The notes under the pieces are model-generated. The model saw nothing but the letters and a program-made list of their open reading frames with translations. It did not search any database and was not told the DNA's origin. Of a stretch of 64,000 bases of DNA, positions 1 through 7,766 are shown in pieces. Numbering within the stretch: position 1 is the first letter of the stretch; each line of letters starts with the position of its first letter. The position numbers and the translations under genes were made by a program. The DNA lies in the NCBI RefSeq assembly GCF_900115805.1, contig NZ_FOXU01000003.1, forward strand, positions 62,001 to 126,000. Direction: 5' to 3'. This DNA comes from Psychrobacillus psychrotolerans (GTDB lineage: Bacteria > Bacillota > Bacilli > Bacillales_A > Planococcaceae).

Positions 1-1839
1 GAAAACCCCCAAGTGGATGTTTTAGAACAGGATTTGCAAATAATAGAGGTAGTAAACGAAGATATACAAATAGCTGAAGTAGTAGACGAGTTTGAGCAAG
101 TGAATGAGCTTGTTGAAGCTGTACAAGCAGAGGTAGCAGTGACTGAAATACCTGAAATAACACATGCTCCAATGCAAACTACGGATATTTTAGCAACAGA
201 AAAACCTGTCAAAGAAAAGATTAGACCATTTAATGTATTAATGCTGAAATCAGATAAAAGTAAAATGAATAGAATAGATACTATGAACAAATTATCTCCG
301 ATAGCACAGAAAGCGGTTCCTGTAACAAAGCCAATTATTCAGCAGGAGCAAAAAGAAATAAAAGAAAATGTTCCAATAGGTGAGCAAGAAGTTGAAACCT
401 TAAAGGAACAGGAGCAAAAAGCGAAACAATCAAATTATGTGAGACCATCTATTAGTCATTTACTACCTCCCGAAATGAATGTAGAGGATAGAGAATGGAT
501 GGAGGAGCAAGCTTTTACATTAATAGATGCTTTGTCCCATTTCCAAGTAACAGGTGAGATTGTTCAAATGGTACAGGGACCAGCGGTTACTCAATTTGAA
601 ATAACGGTTGGTCAAGGAACAAAGGTAAGTAAAATACGCAATCTAGCAGATGATCTAAAACTTGCGTTAGCAGCGAAAGATATTCGTATTCAAGCACCCA
701 TTCCAGGAAAGAGTTCCATAGGAATAGAAATCCCGAATAGAAAGTCTCGAGCAGTGCGCTTATCGGAAGTGATAAATACAGATACATTTTTAAAATCGGA
801 TTCACCTCTAGAAGCGGCATTGGGATTGGATCTAACAGGTAAGCCAGTGACATTGGATCTTCGGAAAATGCCCCATGGACTCATAGCTGGAGCAACCGGA
901 TCTGGGAAATCTGTATTTATTAATTCATTATTAGTAAGTCTATTGTATAAAGCGACGCCTGATGAAGTAAAATTACTATTAATCGATCCTAAAATGGTAG
1001 AACTTGCACCTTTCAATCATATACCTCATCTTGTAAGCCCAGTTATTACGGATGTAAAAGCTGCAACAGCTGCATTGAAATGGGCAGTGGAGGAAATGGA
1101 AAGACGTTATCAGCTGTTTGCTCATATCGGCGTTCGCGATATATCTAGGTATAATACGCTGGCTACGGAGAAGAGACAGTTTGCGCAAAAACTTCCTTAT
1201 ATTGTTATTGTCATCGATGAGCTTGCAGATTTGATGATGATGGCGCCAACGGAAGTAGAGGATGCTATTTGTCGAATTGCACAAAAAGCAAGGGCATGTG
1301 GAATACACTTAGTATTAGCAACACAGCGTCCTTCTGTTGACGTTATTACTGGCCTGATTAAAGCTAATATCCCTACACGAATTGCGTTTTCTGTTTCATC
1401 ACAAATCGATTCTCGTACTATTTTGGATCAGCAAGGGGCAGAACGTTTACTAGGTAAGGGAGATATGCTTTATCAAGGAAATGGTATGTCTAGTCCTGTA
1501 CGAATCCAAGGTACGTATGTCTCTGATGATGAGATTGAAAGTGTTATTGAATATGCGAGGAGTCAAGGGAATCCTGATTATTTGTTTGAGCAAGAGGAAC
1601 TTCTACAAAAAGAAATTACTTCTGAGCAGGATGAATTATTTGAAGAGGCTTGCCGTTTTATCGTAGAACAGGGCACAGCATCTACGTCGTTGCTACAACG
1701 TAAGTTTCATCTAGGATATAACCGTGCAGCCCGATTAATAGATGCAATGTATGAAAATGGATATATTACAGAACAAAAAGGAAGTAAAGCAAGAGACGTA
1801 TTATTAACAAGTGAAACATTAGAGGGAATATTTGGTTAA
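1..1839 (+). CDS. sftA: DNA translocase SftA (FtsK/SpoIIIE family), 5' end cut by window
   Basis: Hexameric ATP-driven DNA pump that clears chromosomal DNA from the closing septum. The frame is open to the first base, so the N-terminus lies outside the window; about 612 codons remain of a protein that is about 950 residues in B. subtilis. Counting from the first GTG (position 13), an acidic Glu/Val-rich linker fills residues 1-150, the Walker A motif GATGSGKS is at about 293-300, Walker B (IVIVIDELADLM) at about 397-408, and a winged-helix gamma domain at about 540-600. No membrane segment is visible, which fits soluble SftA better than membrane-bound SpoIIIE. The following murC matches the B. 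subtilis order sftA-murC-ytxG. Confidence 0.93.
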   Translation, partial: ENPQVDVLEQDLQIIEVVNEDIQIAEVVDEFEQVNELVEAVQAEVAVTEIPEITHAPMQTTDILATEKPVKEKIRPFNVLMLKSDKSKMNRIDTMNKLSPIAQKAVPVTKPIIQQEQKEIKENVPIGEQEVETLKEQEQKAKQSNYVRPSISHLLPPEMNVEDREWMEEQAFTLIDALSHFQVTGEIVQMVQGPAVTQFEITVGQGTKVSKIRNLADDLKLALAAKDIRIQAPIPGKSSIGIEIPNRKSRAVRLSEVINTDTFLKSDSPLEAALGLDLTGKPVTLDLRKMPHGLIAGATGSGKSVFINSLLVSLLYKATPDEVKLLLIDPKMVELAPFNHIPHLVSPVITDVKAATAALKWAVEEMERRYQLFAHIGVRDISRYNTLATEKRQFAQKLPYIVIVIDELADLMMMAPTEVEDAICRIAQKARACGIHLVLATQRPSVDVITGLIKANIPTRIAFSVSSQIDSRTILDQQGAERLLGKGDMLYQGNGMSSPVRIQGTYVSDDEIESVIEYARSQGNPDYLFEQEELLQKEITSEQDELFEEACRFIVEQGTASTSLLQRKFHLGYNRAARLIDAMYENGYITEQKGSKARDVLLTSETLEGIFG

Positions 1840-1951
1840 ATTTATTTTTTAAGTATTATAAGAAATAGTGATATAATTATAAATACGTCTAAAAAGGCGC
1901 ATGAATTATATAATGTATATGAGTGGGGCTAATCCCAGGAGGTTTATACGT

Positions 1952-3253
1952 ATGACAAAGTACCATTTTACAGGCATTAAAGGGTCTGGAATGAGTCCAT
2001 TAGCGCAAATTTTGCATGATACTGGCTATGAAGTTCAAGGTTCTGATATTGAAAAATACTTCTTTACTGAAAAACCATTACACGAGCGGAATATAGAGAT
2101 TTTATTGTTCGATGAATCCAATATTCAGGAGGGCATGACTGTTATTGCAGGAAATGCATTTCCTGACAGTCATCCAGAGTTAGTCAAAGCTAGAGAACTT
2201 GGGTTGGAAATCATTCGTTACCATGACTTCTTAGGCAATTATATGAGTCAGTTTACATCTATAGCAATTACCGGCGCTCATGGAAAAACGTCGACTACAG
2301 GATTGTTATCGCATGTATTGAGCGGACACGAACCGACATCTTATTTAATAGGTGATGGTACAGGAAAAGGTATGCTAAATGCATCTAACTTTGTGTTTGA
2401 AGCTTGTGAATATCGACGTCATTTTTTAGCCTATAATCCGGATTATGCAATAATGACAAATGTTGATTTTGATCATCCTGATTATTTCCAAGATATTGAT
2501 GATGTATTCCAGGCATTTCAATCTATGGCGATGCAAGTGAAAAAAGGCATCTTTGCATGTGGAGATGATAAATACTTGCAACAAATAAAATCAGAAGTTC
2601 CTGTAGTCTACTACGGTTTTGGAGAACATAATGATTTTGCAGCTCGCAATATTGAAATAACGCCGGAAGGTACATCTTTTGATGTATTTGTTCGTAACGA
2701 ATATTATGATCGCTTCACAATTCCCTTGTTTGGAGATCATACTATTCTAAATGCCCTTGCAGTTATCTCTCTCTGCCAATATGAAGGTGTCCCTGCAGAT
2801 ACTATACAAAAAGGCTTAGAGTCGTTTGAAGGGGTTAAAAGAAGGTTTACGGAGACAGTCGTAGGTAATGATATTATCATTGATGATTATGCTCATCACC
2901 CGACAGAAATAAGAGCAACAATTCAATCTGCTAGACAAAAGTATCCAAATCATCAAGTTATTGCGATTTTCCAACCACATACTTTCACAAGAACACAAAA
3001 GTTTTTACAAGAATTCAGTGAGAGTTTGAGCTTGGCAGATCGGGTTTATCTATGTGATATTTTTGGTTCTGCAAGAGAGAACGCAGGGAATTTAACCATC
3101 GAAACGCTTGGAGATATTATTGAAGGAAGTCATATCCTTAGAGAAGAAAATGTAGAAGAATTAAAGACAAATGAACATTCTGTTTTCTTATTTATGGGAG
3201 CAGGCGACGTACAGAAGTATCAACAAGCTTTTGAAAAAAAGTTAAATAAATAA
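1952..3253 (+). CDS. murC: UDP-N-acetylmuramate--L-alanine ligase MurC
   Basis: Cytoplasmic ligase that adds L-Ala to UDP-MurNAc, the first step in building the peptidoglycan stem peptide. The 433-residue length is typical. An N-terminal UDP-binding Rossmann domain starts with [11 protein letters not shown], followed by the ATP loop GAHGKTST at about 108-115 and the central ligase motifs. The ATG at 1952 is chosen because AGGAGG lies just upstream and the family normally starts with MTxYHFxGIKG. An in-frame ATG further upstream has no ribosome binding site. It follows sftA as in B. subtilis and ends in a strong terminator. Confidence 0.95.
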   Translation: MTKYHFTGIKGSGMSPLAQILHDTGYEVQGSDIEKYFFTEKPLHERNIEILLFDESNIQEGMTVIAGNAFPDSHPELVKARELGLEIIRYHDFLGNYMSQFTSIAITGAHGKTSTTGLLSHVLSGHEPTSYLIGDGTGKGMLNASNFVFEACEYRRHFLAYNPDYAIMTNVDFDHPDYFQDIDDVFQAFQSMAMQVKKGIFACGDDKYLQQIKSEVPVVYYGFGEHNDFAARNIEITPEGTSFDVFVRNEYYDRFTIPLFGDHTILNALAVISLCQYEGVPADTIQKGLESFEGVKRRFTETVVGNDIIIDDYAHHPTEIRATIQSARQKYPNHQVIAIFQPHTFTRTQKFLQEFSESLSLADRVYLCDIFGSARENAGNLTIETLGDIIEGSHILREENVEELKTNEHSVFLFMGAGDVQKYQQAFEKKLNK

Positions 3254-3254
3254 G

Positions 3255-3290
3255 AAAAAGCTTAATCCGATGAGGATTAAGCTTTTTTTT
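3255..3290 (+). terminator. Rho-independent terminator after murC
   Basis: Perfect 11-bp stem AAGCTTAATCC/GGATTAAGCTT with a 5-nt loop, followed by a run of T. It separates murC from the ytxGH operon. Confidence 0.9.
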
Positions 3291-3331
3291 GAAGGATATT
3301 TAAAAGAAACGTAGTATAGTATAGGTAGGAA

Positions 3332-3356
3332 GTTTAATTTGATTTGAATAGGGTAA
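3332..3356 (+). promoter_or_regulatory. Candidate sigma-B promoter of ytxGH
   Basis: GTTTAA, 13 nt, then GGGTAA. This fits the sigma-B consensus GTTTaa-N12-15-GGGWAW at every constrained position. It lies 40 bp before ytxG; the B. subtilis ytxGHJ operon is known to be sigma-B dependent. Confidence 0.75.
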
Positions 3357-3395
3357 AAATGTAATAAGACATACAAGTTTCTAGGAGGATGGACA

Positions 3396-3860
3396 ATGGA
3401 AAATCTTTTATACATAGCAGCTATTATAGCCGCTGTTGCATTTCTAATCTTATGTATTAGTTTGGCAATGACATTATTTTCAGTTAAAAAGACGCTAAAT
3501 AATGTAGCAGACACGTTAGATGGGTTAGAAACAAATCTGCAGAATATGACGAAAGAAACAGCGGAACTACTTCATAAAACAAATAACTTAGCAGAAGACA
3601 TTCAAGTTAAATCTGAGAAGCTGAACACAGTAGTAGATGCAGTAAAAAATGTAGGTAGTTCAGTTAATGGATTTAATCATTCTATCCAACGCTTAACAAC
3701 TTCCGTAACAACTGAAGTGGAGAAGAATGAAGAAAAGATAGCGCAAGTAGTGCAATGGAGTAACGTTTTCTTAGGTGTTCGCGACAAATGGAAAGAACGC
3801 AAAGCATTAGAACGTGCTGGGTATTATACCTATGAAAACGATCAAAATAAACCACAATAA
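3396..3860 (+). CDS. ytxG: DUF948 membrane-anchored stress protein YtxG
   Basis: General-stress protein of unknown mechanism. Residues 4-27 form one hydrophobic N-terminal helix (LLYIAAIIAAVAFLILCISL), followed by a long hydrophilic helical stretch (about 30-120) of DUF948 type with heptad-like spacing and a charged C-terminus. AGGAGG sits 8 nt before the ATG. It is the first gene after the sigma-B type promoter and lies 14 bp from ytxH, so the two are probably cotranscribed. The B. subtilis third gene, ytxJ, is not found downstream; the inserted element and array occupy that place. Confidence 0.85.
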   Translation: MENLLYIAAIIAAVAFLILCISLAMTLFSVKKTLNNVADTLDGLETNLQNMTKETAELLHKTNNLAEDIQVKSEKLNTVVDAVKNVGSSVNGFNHSIQRLTTSVTTEVEKNEEKIAQVVQWSNVFLGVRDKWKERKALERAGYYTYENDQNKPQ

Positions 3861-3874
3861 TTGGAGGAATTTAC

Positions 3875-4441
3875 ATGACAAATCAAAAACAGACTAAACC
3901 TAACTACAATGAAGCAACTTATAATCATGAATACTTTGCAAACCAACCTTCTTATAATCAGCAAGGAAATTCAAATTATCCGCCAGTACCTTACTATAAT
4001 AGCGATGATATTTATCGTGACGAAGAAGTAAATGGTAAGGACTTTATCATCGGTGTTTTAATCGGTGGTATTATCGGTGCAACAACTGCATTATTATTAG
4101 CACCTAAAACGGGAACAGAGCTTCGTGGAAATCTTTCCACTCAAGCTAATCAGCTTAAAGATAAAACCATTGATCTCTCATCAACTGCAAAAGAAAAAAC
4201 AACACAACTTTCTAAGCAAATTCAAGAACAATCTGGACAATTGGTTGATAAAGTAAAAGCTATTAAACCAAGTGCTTCTTCACCACTTGATGATGGTACT
4301 GCTTCTTCTGAGGGAGAAGAGCCAATGGAATTTATGGAAACGATCTCTCATACAACTGAGGAGTTAACAGAACAAGAAGAAAATGCAACTGCAGTAGCAG
4401 AGGCTATTAAAGAAGCTGTTGCCGAATCAGATAAAAAGTAA
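3875..4441 (+). CDS. ytxH: YtxH-family general stress protein
   Basis: Small membrane-associated stress protein. An Asn/Gln/Tyr-rich N-terminal extension (about 1-50) precedes the YtxH core: one glycine-rich membrane helix at about 56-75 ending in LLAPKTGTELR, which is the family signature, then an amphipathic helical region and an acidic tail rich in Glu. The N-terminal low-complexity extension makes it longer (188 residues) than the compact family members. It is translated from GGAGG 8 nt before the ATG and is second in the sigma-B operon. Its terminator has been split and duplicated by an insertion. Confidence 0.85.
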   Translation: MTNQKQTKPNYNEATYNHEYFANQPSYNQQGNSNYPPVPYYNSDDIYRDEEVNGKDFIIGVLIGGIIGATTALLLAPKTGTELRGNLSTQANQLKDKTIDLSSTAKEKTTQLSKQIQEQSGQLVDKVKAIKPSASSPLDDGTASSEGEEPMEFMETISHTTEELTEQEENATAVAEAIKEAVAESDKK

Positions 4442-4463
4442 TCGAATAAGATAAATATCAAAG

Positions 4464-4488
4464 GAAGCACTGCATCTAGCAGTGCTTT
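4464..4488 (+). terminator. ytxH terminator hairpin, upstream duplicate copy
   Basis: Stem AAGCACTGC/GCAGTGCTT with loop ATCTA. The same 25 bases recur at 4776-4800. This copy has lost its long T run because the inserted element follows directly, so it is probably a weak terminator. Confidence 0.85.
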
Positions 4489-4775
4489 CAGACTGTAGAC
4501 AAACTCAAATTTAGGTGTATAGTGTTGAATATTAAACTCGGCAAGGCCCACCACTTCGCTTTCCGTGGGCTTGGCTTCAGCCTCCTCGTCACTACGTTCC
4601 TGTGGGGTCTTCAGCTCAAGCTATTCCCACTGGAGTCTTCGTGGTGGACCTTGCCTTATAAAACAAGTTCCAATAGAGTAATCGATATCTTACTTTTAAT
4701 AAGAAGAATAAACATCCTTAGGAACATTTATAACTATTCATAACTGTTTATAAAAATACCTTTGTCGTCAAACTG
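4488..4775 (+). mobile_element. Terminator-targeting MITE-like element, copy 1
   Basis: About 287 bp with imperfect terminal inverted repeats: left end CAGACTGTAGACAAA; right end, read inverted, CAGTTTGACGACAAA. It is flanked by direct copies of the ytxH terminator hairpin. Inside lies a long palindrome with arms GGCAAGGCCCACCAC (4540-4554) and GTGGTGGACCTTGCC (4641-4655). It holds no credible gene, so it is non-autonomous. A second copy lies at 23386-23670. The transposase family is not known; some IS1182-family elements (for example IS1272) are reported to target inverted repeats, which would fit. Confidence 0.85.
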
Positions 4776-4806
4776 GAAGCACTGCATCTAGCAGTGCTTT
4801 TTTTGT
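4776..4806 (+). terminator. ytxH terminator hairpin, downstream copy with T run
   Basis: Same AAGCACTGC/GCAGTGCTT stem as the upstream copy, here followed by eight T residues. This is the intact terminator. Confidence 0.9.
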
Positions 4807-4852
4807 TTTTGGCTATGTTCTCCCAGCTCATTTTATTTTGATGTCCTTTTTT

Positions 4853-4874
4853 ACTAAAGCACCCGTTAGTTGAA
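4853..4874. repeat. Array site A (right half-site), left edge of cassette array
   Basis: Only the inner-right arm (ACTAAAGC), spacer ACCC and outer-right arm GTTAGTTGAA are present. The left arms are missing, so this marks the junction of the array with the ytxH terminator region. Confidence 0.75.
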
Positions 4875-4899
4875 GAAGAAAGATTGAGTTGTAAATGAA

Positions 4900-5094
4900 T
4901 TACAATAGAAACATCAACAACCAAGTTATACTAAATATGATATAAGTAGCTGAAATAGTCATCCAAAATGTATTTTTAGAGGTACCAGCATTACTATCAC
5001 TACTAACTTTTTTGATTAATGCTACTAAATTTAAGCAAAATACTATTGCTAAAATTGGATTTAAAAAAAATCCCGCTTGAACTAATAATTCCAT
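4900..5094 (-). CDS. Cassette gene 1: small two-helix membrane protein
   Basis: 64 residues with two hydrophobic segments (about 8-28 and 44-63) joined by a short Lys/Ser-rich loop. I do not recognise a family. The ATG at 5094 is preferred to one at 5109 because GAGGGGTG lies 7 nt before it. The gene sits between array sites A and B and reads on the minus strand like the other cargo genes. A small membrane protein of this kind could be an immunity or toxin-like protein, but nothing in the sequence shows that. Confidence 0.6.
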   Translation of the reverse strand: MELLVQAGFFLNPILAIVFCLNLVALIKKVSSDSNAGTSKNTFWMTISATYIIFSITWLLMFLL

Positions 5095-5180
5095 ATTGTC
5101 ACCCCTCATTTGTAAAAGGAAATACTCAAAAACTACACTAATATTGACAAATTCGTCATTCTTTAAATAATATCCTCTAA

Positions 5181-5253
5181 TTGAACTAACCTGCCACTTT
5201 AGCTAAGAAAAAGGCTTTACTCCTTCTTGAAGTAAAGCACCCGTTACTTCAAG
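5181..5253. repeat. Array site B (full attC-like site)
   Basis: Outer arms TTGAACTAAC and GTTACTTCAA (9/10 complementary), unpaired spacers CTGCC and ACCC, inner-right arm TTGAAGTAAAGC, and a loop that on the minus strand is a GCTTTACT/AGTAAAGC hairpin followed by T residues. The outer arms differ from those of site G but keep their pairing. Confidence 0.8.
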
Positions 5254-5307
5254 ATGGAATGTCTGTGATATCCATTACGCTCTGGAATACGTTAATAATT
5301 AGATACC

Positions 5308-5514
5308 TCAATTATTCAAGTTCTTCAATTTACCTTTTTTGATTGCTCTTCTGCCTAAAATAACACCCACAAACATCATAAGCACGCCCAATGTTTTAAT
5401 AAATATATTATCCAGAACCTCATCATCAACGGTTATATTTAAAAACGTACTACCGAGAAAAATTAAGATGATACTAATAAAAATTTTTATATATTTCAGC
5501 AGGTAAAACACCAC
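5308..5514 (-). CDS. Cassette gene 2: small membrane protein
   Basis: Up to 68 residues with two membrane helices: about 5-26 (YIKIFISIILIFLGSTFL) and about 40-56 (TLGVLMMFVGVILG), then a basic tail (RRAIKKGKLKN). Not recognised. The start is uncertain: the open frame begins with two GTG codons that overlap an AAGGTGG ribosome binding site, so translation may start a few codons later. It lies between array sites B and C on the minus strand. Confidence 0.5.
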   Translation of the reverse strand: MVFYLLKYIKIFISIILIFLGSTFLNITVDDEVLDNIFIKTLGVLMMFVGVILGRRAIKKGKLKNLNN

Positions 5515-5575
5515 CTTATTACTAGTTTTTTGATTTGTTTTATAAGTCGGAGCTAGAGTGATTTAAGCCGTTCTT

Positions 5576-5600
5576 GTTGAACTAAACTGCACCGTTAGTA
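5576..5600. repeat. Array site C (compact), upstream of recombinase
   Basis: TTGAACTAA-ACTGC joined directly to ACCGTTAGTA. The inner arms and loop are missing. It lies about 75 bp upstream of the recombinase start, where an integron would have its attI site. Confidence 0.6.
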
Positions 5601-5676
5601 AAAATACACCCTATGTCTATAATTCTATTAAGTTGGTAATAATCCTTTTAATATTACTATTTTAGGGGGAATGGAA

Positions 5677-6516
5677 TTGTTACTGTCAAAAGCATGGTCC
5701 TCATTTGAAGCGGATAAACGAATAGAGGGCTTCTCTCCACAAACGTTGAAGGCCTACGGGTTACAGTTTTTGCTACTTATTGATTATTTTAAGGATACAG
5801 AAATAGAATCACTGGATACAAATCAACTGAAGGAATATCTCTCTATAGCCGGCAAGCATTTAAAACCGGCCAGTCTCGCACATCGTATCCGCTTTATGAA
5901 ATCATTTTTTCGTTGGTCCCATGAAGAAGGCTACCTGAGTAAAAACCCAACTTCCAAAATTAAAGAACCCAAAGTGGGTAAACGGATACCCAAGTATTTA
6001 ACCGAACGGGAGATAGAACACCTTCGTGAATCCTGTCATTCTCCCATGGAAAAAGCGATTTTCGAATTCATGTTTTCTACTGGTTGTCGTATTGGAGAAA
6101 TAGTTGCGTTAGAAAAGAACCAGATAAATTGGTCCAATCAATCTGCGATTGTTAGAGGAAAAGGAGATAAGGAAAGGGAAGTTTATTTTAATACACGTTG
6201 CGATATTTGGCTTAAACGCTATATGGAAAGTCGTAATGACCATAATCCAGCCATCTTTGTCACAGCCAGACAACCACATAAAATGAGTGTCGCCCAAATG
6301 CGATACATCATCAAACGGATCTCTAATCGTGCAGAAATTAATAAAGAGATTCACCCGCATCAACTTAGACACAGCTACGCAACTCATTTGATGAATAATG
6401 GAGCTCCTATTGAAGTTATACAAAGTCTTATGGGGCATGAGAAAAGTGAAACAACTAGGATCTATGCTCAATTAAGCGGAAGGATAAGGAAAGAGTATTA
6501 TCAGAAATACTTTTAA
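5677..6516 (+). CDS. Tyrosine recombinase (XerC/XerD-like integrase) of the cassette array
   Basis: Site-specific DNA recombinase. An N-terminal SAM-like core-binding domain (about 5-95) precedes the catalytic domain. The catalytic residues are visible: Arg in TGCRIGE, Lys in GKGDKER, His and Arg in HPHQLRH, His in LMGHEKS and the nucleophile Tyr in TRIYAQL (about residues 138, 162, 228, 231, 254 and 263). It is 279 residues long, shorter than integron IntI proteins, and I see no IntI-specific insert. The TTG at 5677 is favoured because AGGGGGA is 6 nt upstream; the ATG at 5671 abuts that site. It is the only array gene on the plus strand, is flanked by compact sites C and D, and has its own terminator. 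Confidence 0.85.
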   Translation: MLLSKAWSSFEADKRIEGFSPQTLKAYGLQFLLLIDYFKDTEIESLDTNQLKEYLSIAGKHLKPASLAHRIRFMKSFFRWSHEEGYLSKNPTSKIKEPKVGKRIPKYLTEREIEHLRESCHSPMEKAIFEFMFSTGCRIGEIVALEKNQINWSNQSAIVRGKGDKEREVYFNTRCDIWLKRYMESRNDHNPAIFVTARQPHKMSVAQMRYIIKRISNRAEINKEIHPHQLRHSYATHLMNNGAPIEVIQSLMGHEKSETTRIYAQLSGRIRKEYYQKYF

Positions 6517-6520
6517 CTAG

Positions 6521-6554
6521 AAAGGAGCAACGTCATAATGACGTTGCTCCTTTT
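6521..6554 (+). terminator. Terminator of the recombinase gene
   Basis: AAAGGAGCAACGTC/GACGTTGCTCCTTT with loop ATAAT and trailing T residues, directly after the recombinase stop codon and next to site D. Confidence 0.85.
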
Positions 6555-6577
6555 GACTAACGCACCCGTTAGTGAAA
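6555..6577. repeat. Array site D (compact), downstream of recombinase
   Basis: Perfect palindrome ACTAAC-gcaccc-GTTAGT. Only the outer arms and spacer are present. It begins just after the recombinase terminator. Confidence 0.65.
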
Positions 6578-6700
6578 TAAGAAGTTTTGTTCGTTTTCTG
6601 TTTCTAATTCAGATATTAGCTTACAAGGGTAGCCAACGATATATTCTCTTCGTGTTGTTTCTTCAATGTCATTATTTTCAATACCATCAACTGTGAACAT
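6569..6700 (-). CDS. Possible 43-residue cassette ORF ending in site D
   Basis: An ATG opens 3 bp after the stop codon of the 142-residue gene and reads 43 mostly charged codons (MFTVDGIENNDIEETTRR at the start). Its TAA stop lies inside site D. No good ribosome binding site is visible; it could be translated by coupling, or be a frame-shifted tail of the upstream gene. Not recognised. Confidence 0.3.
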   Translation of the reverse strand: MFTVDGIENNDIEETTRREYIVGYPCKLISELETENEQNFLFH

Positions 6701-6703
6701 AGG

Positions 6704-7132
6704 CTATTCACTTGTTAATATAAGCTCTCGCGAATTGACATCATAAATTTTATAACTAATTTCAAACTTATGGTCTTTTGTAACTGTCACCTCACAATAG
6801 TACGGGATTGACTCTCCATAAGCATCCAGAACAGGAATATAGTTAAAAGTAAATATATCACCTGTATCAAGCATTTCGAAGTTGGATTCTGTAGAACGCC
6901 CTGATGAAAATATTTCGATGGTGCAGTTCCCGCTGACAACATCATATTCCTTTAGTAGTATGTATTTTAGACTTGGTAGAGTAATCACTAAAAGAAAAAC
7001 ACCAAATAGAAGGGCTCCAATGGTCTTGACTACATTTAGTAATGTAAATTCCTTTTCAACATACATAAAACCAAATATAAATACAGCCATTAGAACTGAC
7101 AAAAATCCTATTATTAGCATAATATAAAACAT
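6704..7132 (-). CDS. Cassette gene 3: membrane-anchored protein of unknown function
   Basis: 142 residues. Two hydrophobic helices at about 2-24 and 36-58 anchor the protein, and a soluble beta-rich C-terminal part follows (about 60-142) with many Asp/Glu and aromatic residues. Not recognised. The ATG at 7132 follows a purine-rich stretch (AGGGAAGTGG). It lies between sites D and E on the minus strand and may be translationally followed by the 43-residue ORF. Confidence 0.55.
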   Translation of the reverse strand: MFYIMLIIGFLSVLMAVFIFGFMYVEKEFTLLNVVKTIGALLFGVFLLVITLPSLKYILLKEYDVVSGNCTIEIFSSGRSTESNFEMLDTGDIFTFNYIPVLDAYGESIPYYCEVTVTKDHKFEISYKIYDVNSRELILTSE

Positions 7133-7245
7133 TTTTCCACTTCCCTATAACGATTTAGAGTACTTATATTTACGTAGTATCATTCCAAAGGCTTCATTTC
7201 ATAAAATCTAGATAGTATATTCTCTACTTTGTTCATTCTCTCTTA

Positions 7246-7318
7246 TTGAACTAACCTCCTGCGTTTATTCAATAAGAAAAAATGCTTTACTCCTTCTTGA
7301 AGTAAAGCACCCGTTAAT
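7246..7318. repeat. Array site E (full attC-like site)
   Basis: Outer-left arm TTGAACTAAC, spacer, inner-left arm GCGTTTATTCAA, loop with the TGCTTTACT...AGTAAAGCA minus-strand terminator hairpin, spacer ACCC and a worn outer-right arm GTTAATAA. Confidence 0.75.
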
Positions 7319-7333
7319 AAAAGCGTATTAACA

Positions 7334-7699
7334 TCATACTTTAATTCTTAGTTCCTTCATAAGTTCTTTAAATGGAGTAGCATAAGAGTCTTCAAATTTC
7401 TTAATATGTTGTAATAACATTGACCAATTACCTTCGAGATATGGATGTATCTGAGTGGTATTTGCAAGACCATAGAGTTCAATTAAGAAATAAAGGGTTA
7501 CCCATACTAAAAAGTCATCATCTAATTTGAATAACACCTCAATGACGTTTGGGATGTAATTAAACGCTTCTTCTGGAGACATGCCTTTAGTAATTGTTTC
7601 GAAACAATTACTAAAATACCACTCATCATTACTTAGTTTATCTTCCCATCCTACATATATTTCTAATAGCTTACTATCCATTTTAATCACGCCCAACAT
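7334..7699 (-). CDS. Cassette gene 4: soluble acidic protein of unknown function
   Basis: 121 residues (115 if translation starts at the ATG at 7681, MDSKLLEIY). It is predicted soluble and helical, rich in Trp, Phe and Asp, with an aromatic central helix (VWVTLYFLIELYGL). The small, acidic, single-domain form resembles contact-toxin immunity proteins, but I cannot assign a family. No strong ribosome binding site decides the start. A promoter with -35 TTGAAT, taken from the arm of site F, and -10 TATATA (18-nt spacer) can be drawn upstream. It lies between sites E and F. Confidence 0.55.
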   Translation of the reverse strand: MLGVIKMDSKLLEIYVGWEDKLSNDEWYFSNCFETITKGMSPEEAFNYIPNVIEVLFKLDDDFLVWVTLYFLIELYGLANTTQIHPYLEGNWSMLLQHIKKFEDSYATPFKELMKELRIKV

Positions 7700-7731
7700 A
7701 CAATTTTATATACATATTCTATCATGTCTTA

Positions 7732-7762
7732 TTCAACTAACCTGCTGCTTTAGTTCAATTAG
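7732..7762. repeat. Array site F (left half-site)
   Basis: TTCAACTAAC, spacer CTGCT, inner arm GCTTTAGTTCAA, then TTAG. The loop and right arms are missing; the next bases are the 3' end of a truncated gene. Confidence 0.7.
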
Positions 7763-7766
7763 AAAA

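Noticed and set aside
979-1308. Minus-strand frame opposite sftA
   Set aside because: Shadow of a well-supported gene, without ribosome binding site or protein-like composition.
4522-4743. Open frame inside the inserted element (also at 23378-23563), sharing the peptide LGKAHHFAFRGLGFSLLVTTF
   Set aside because: Both copies come from the repeat's palindromic core, have no ribosome binding site and are explained by the element's DNA similarity.
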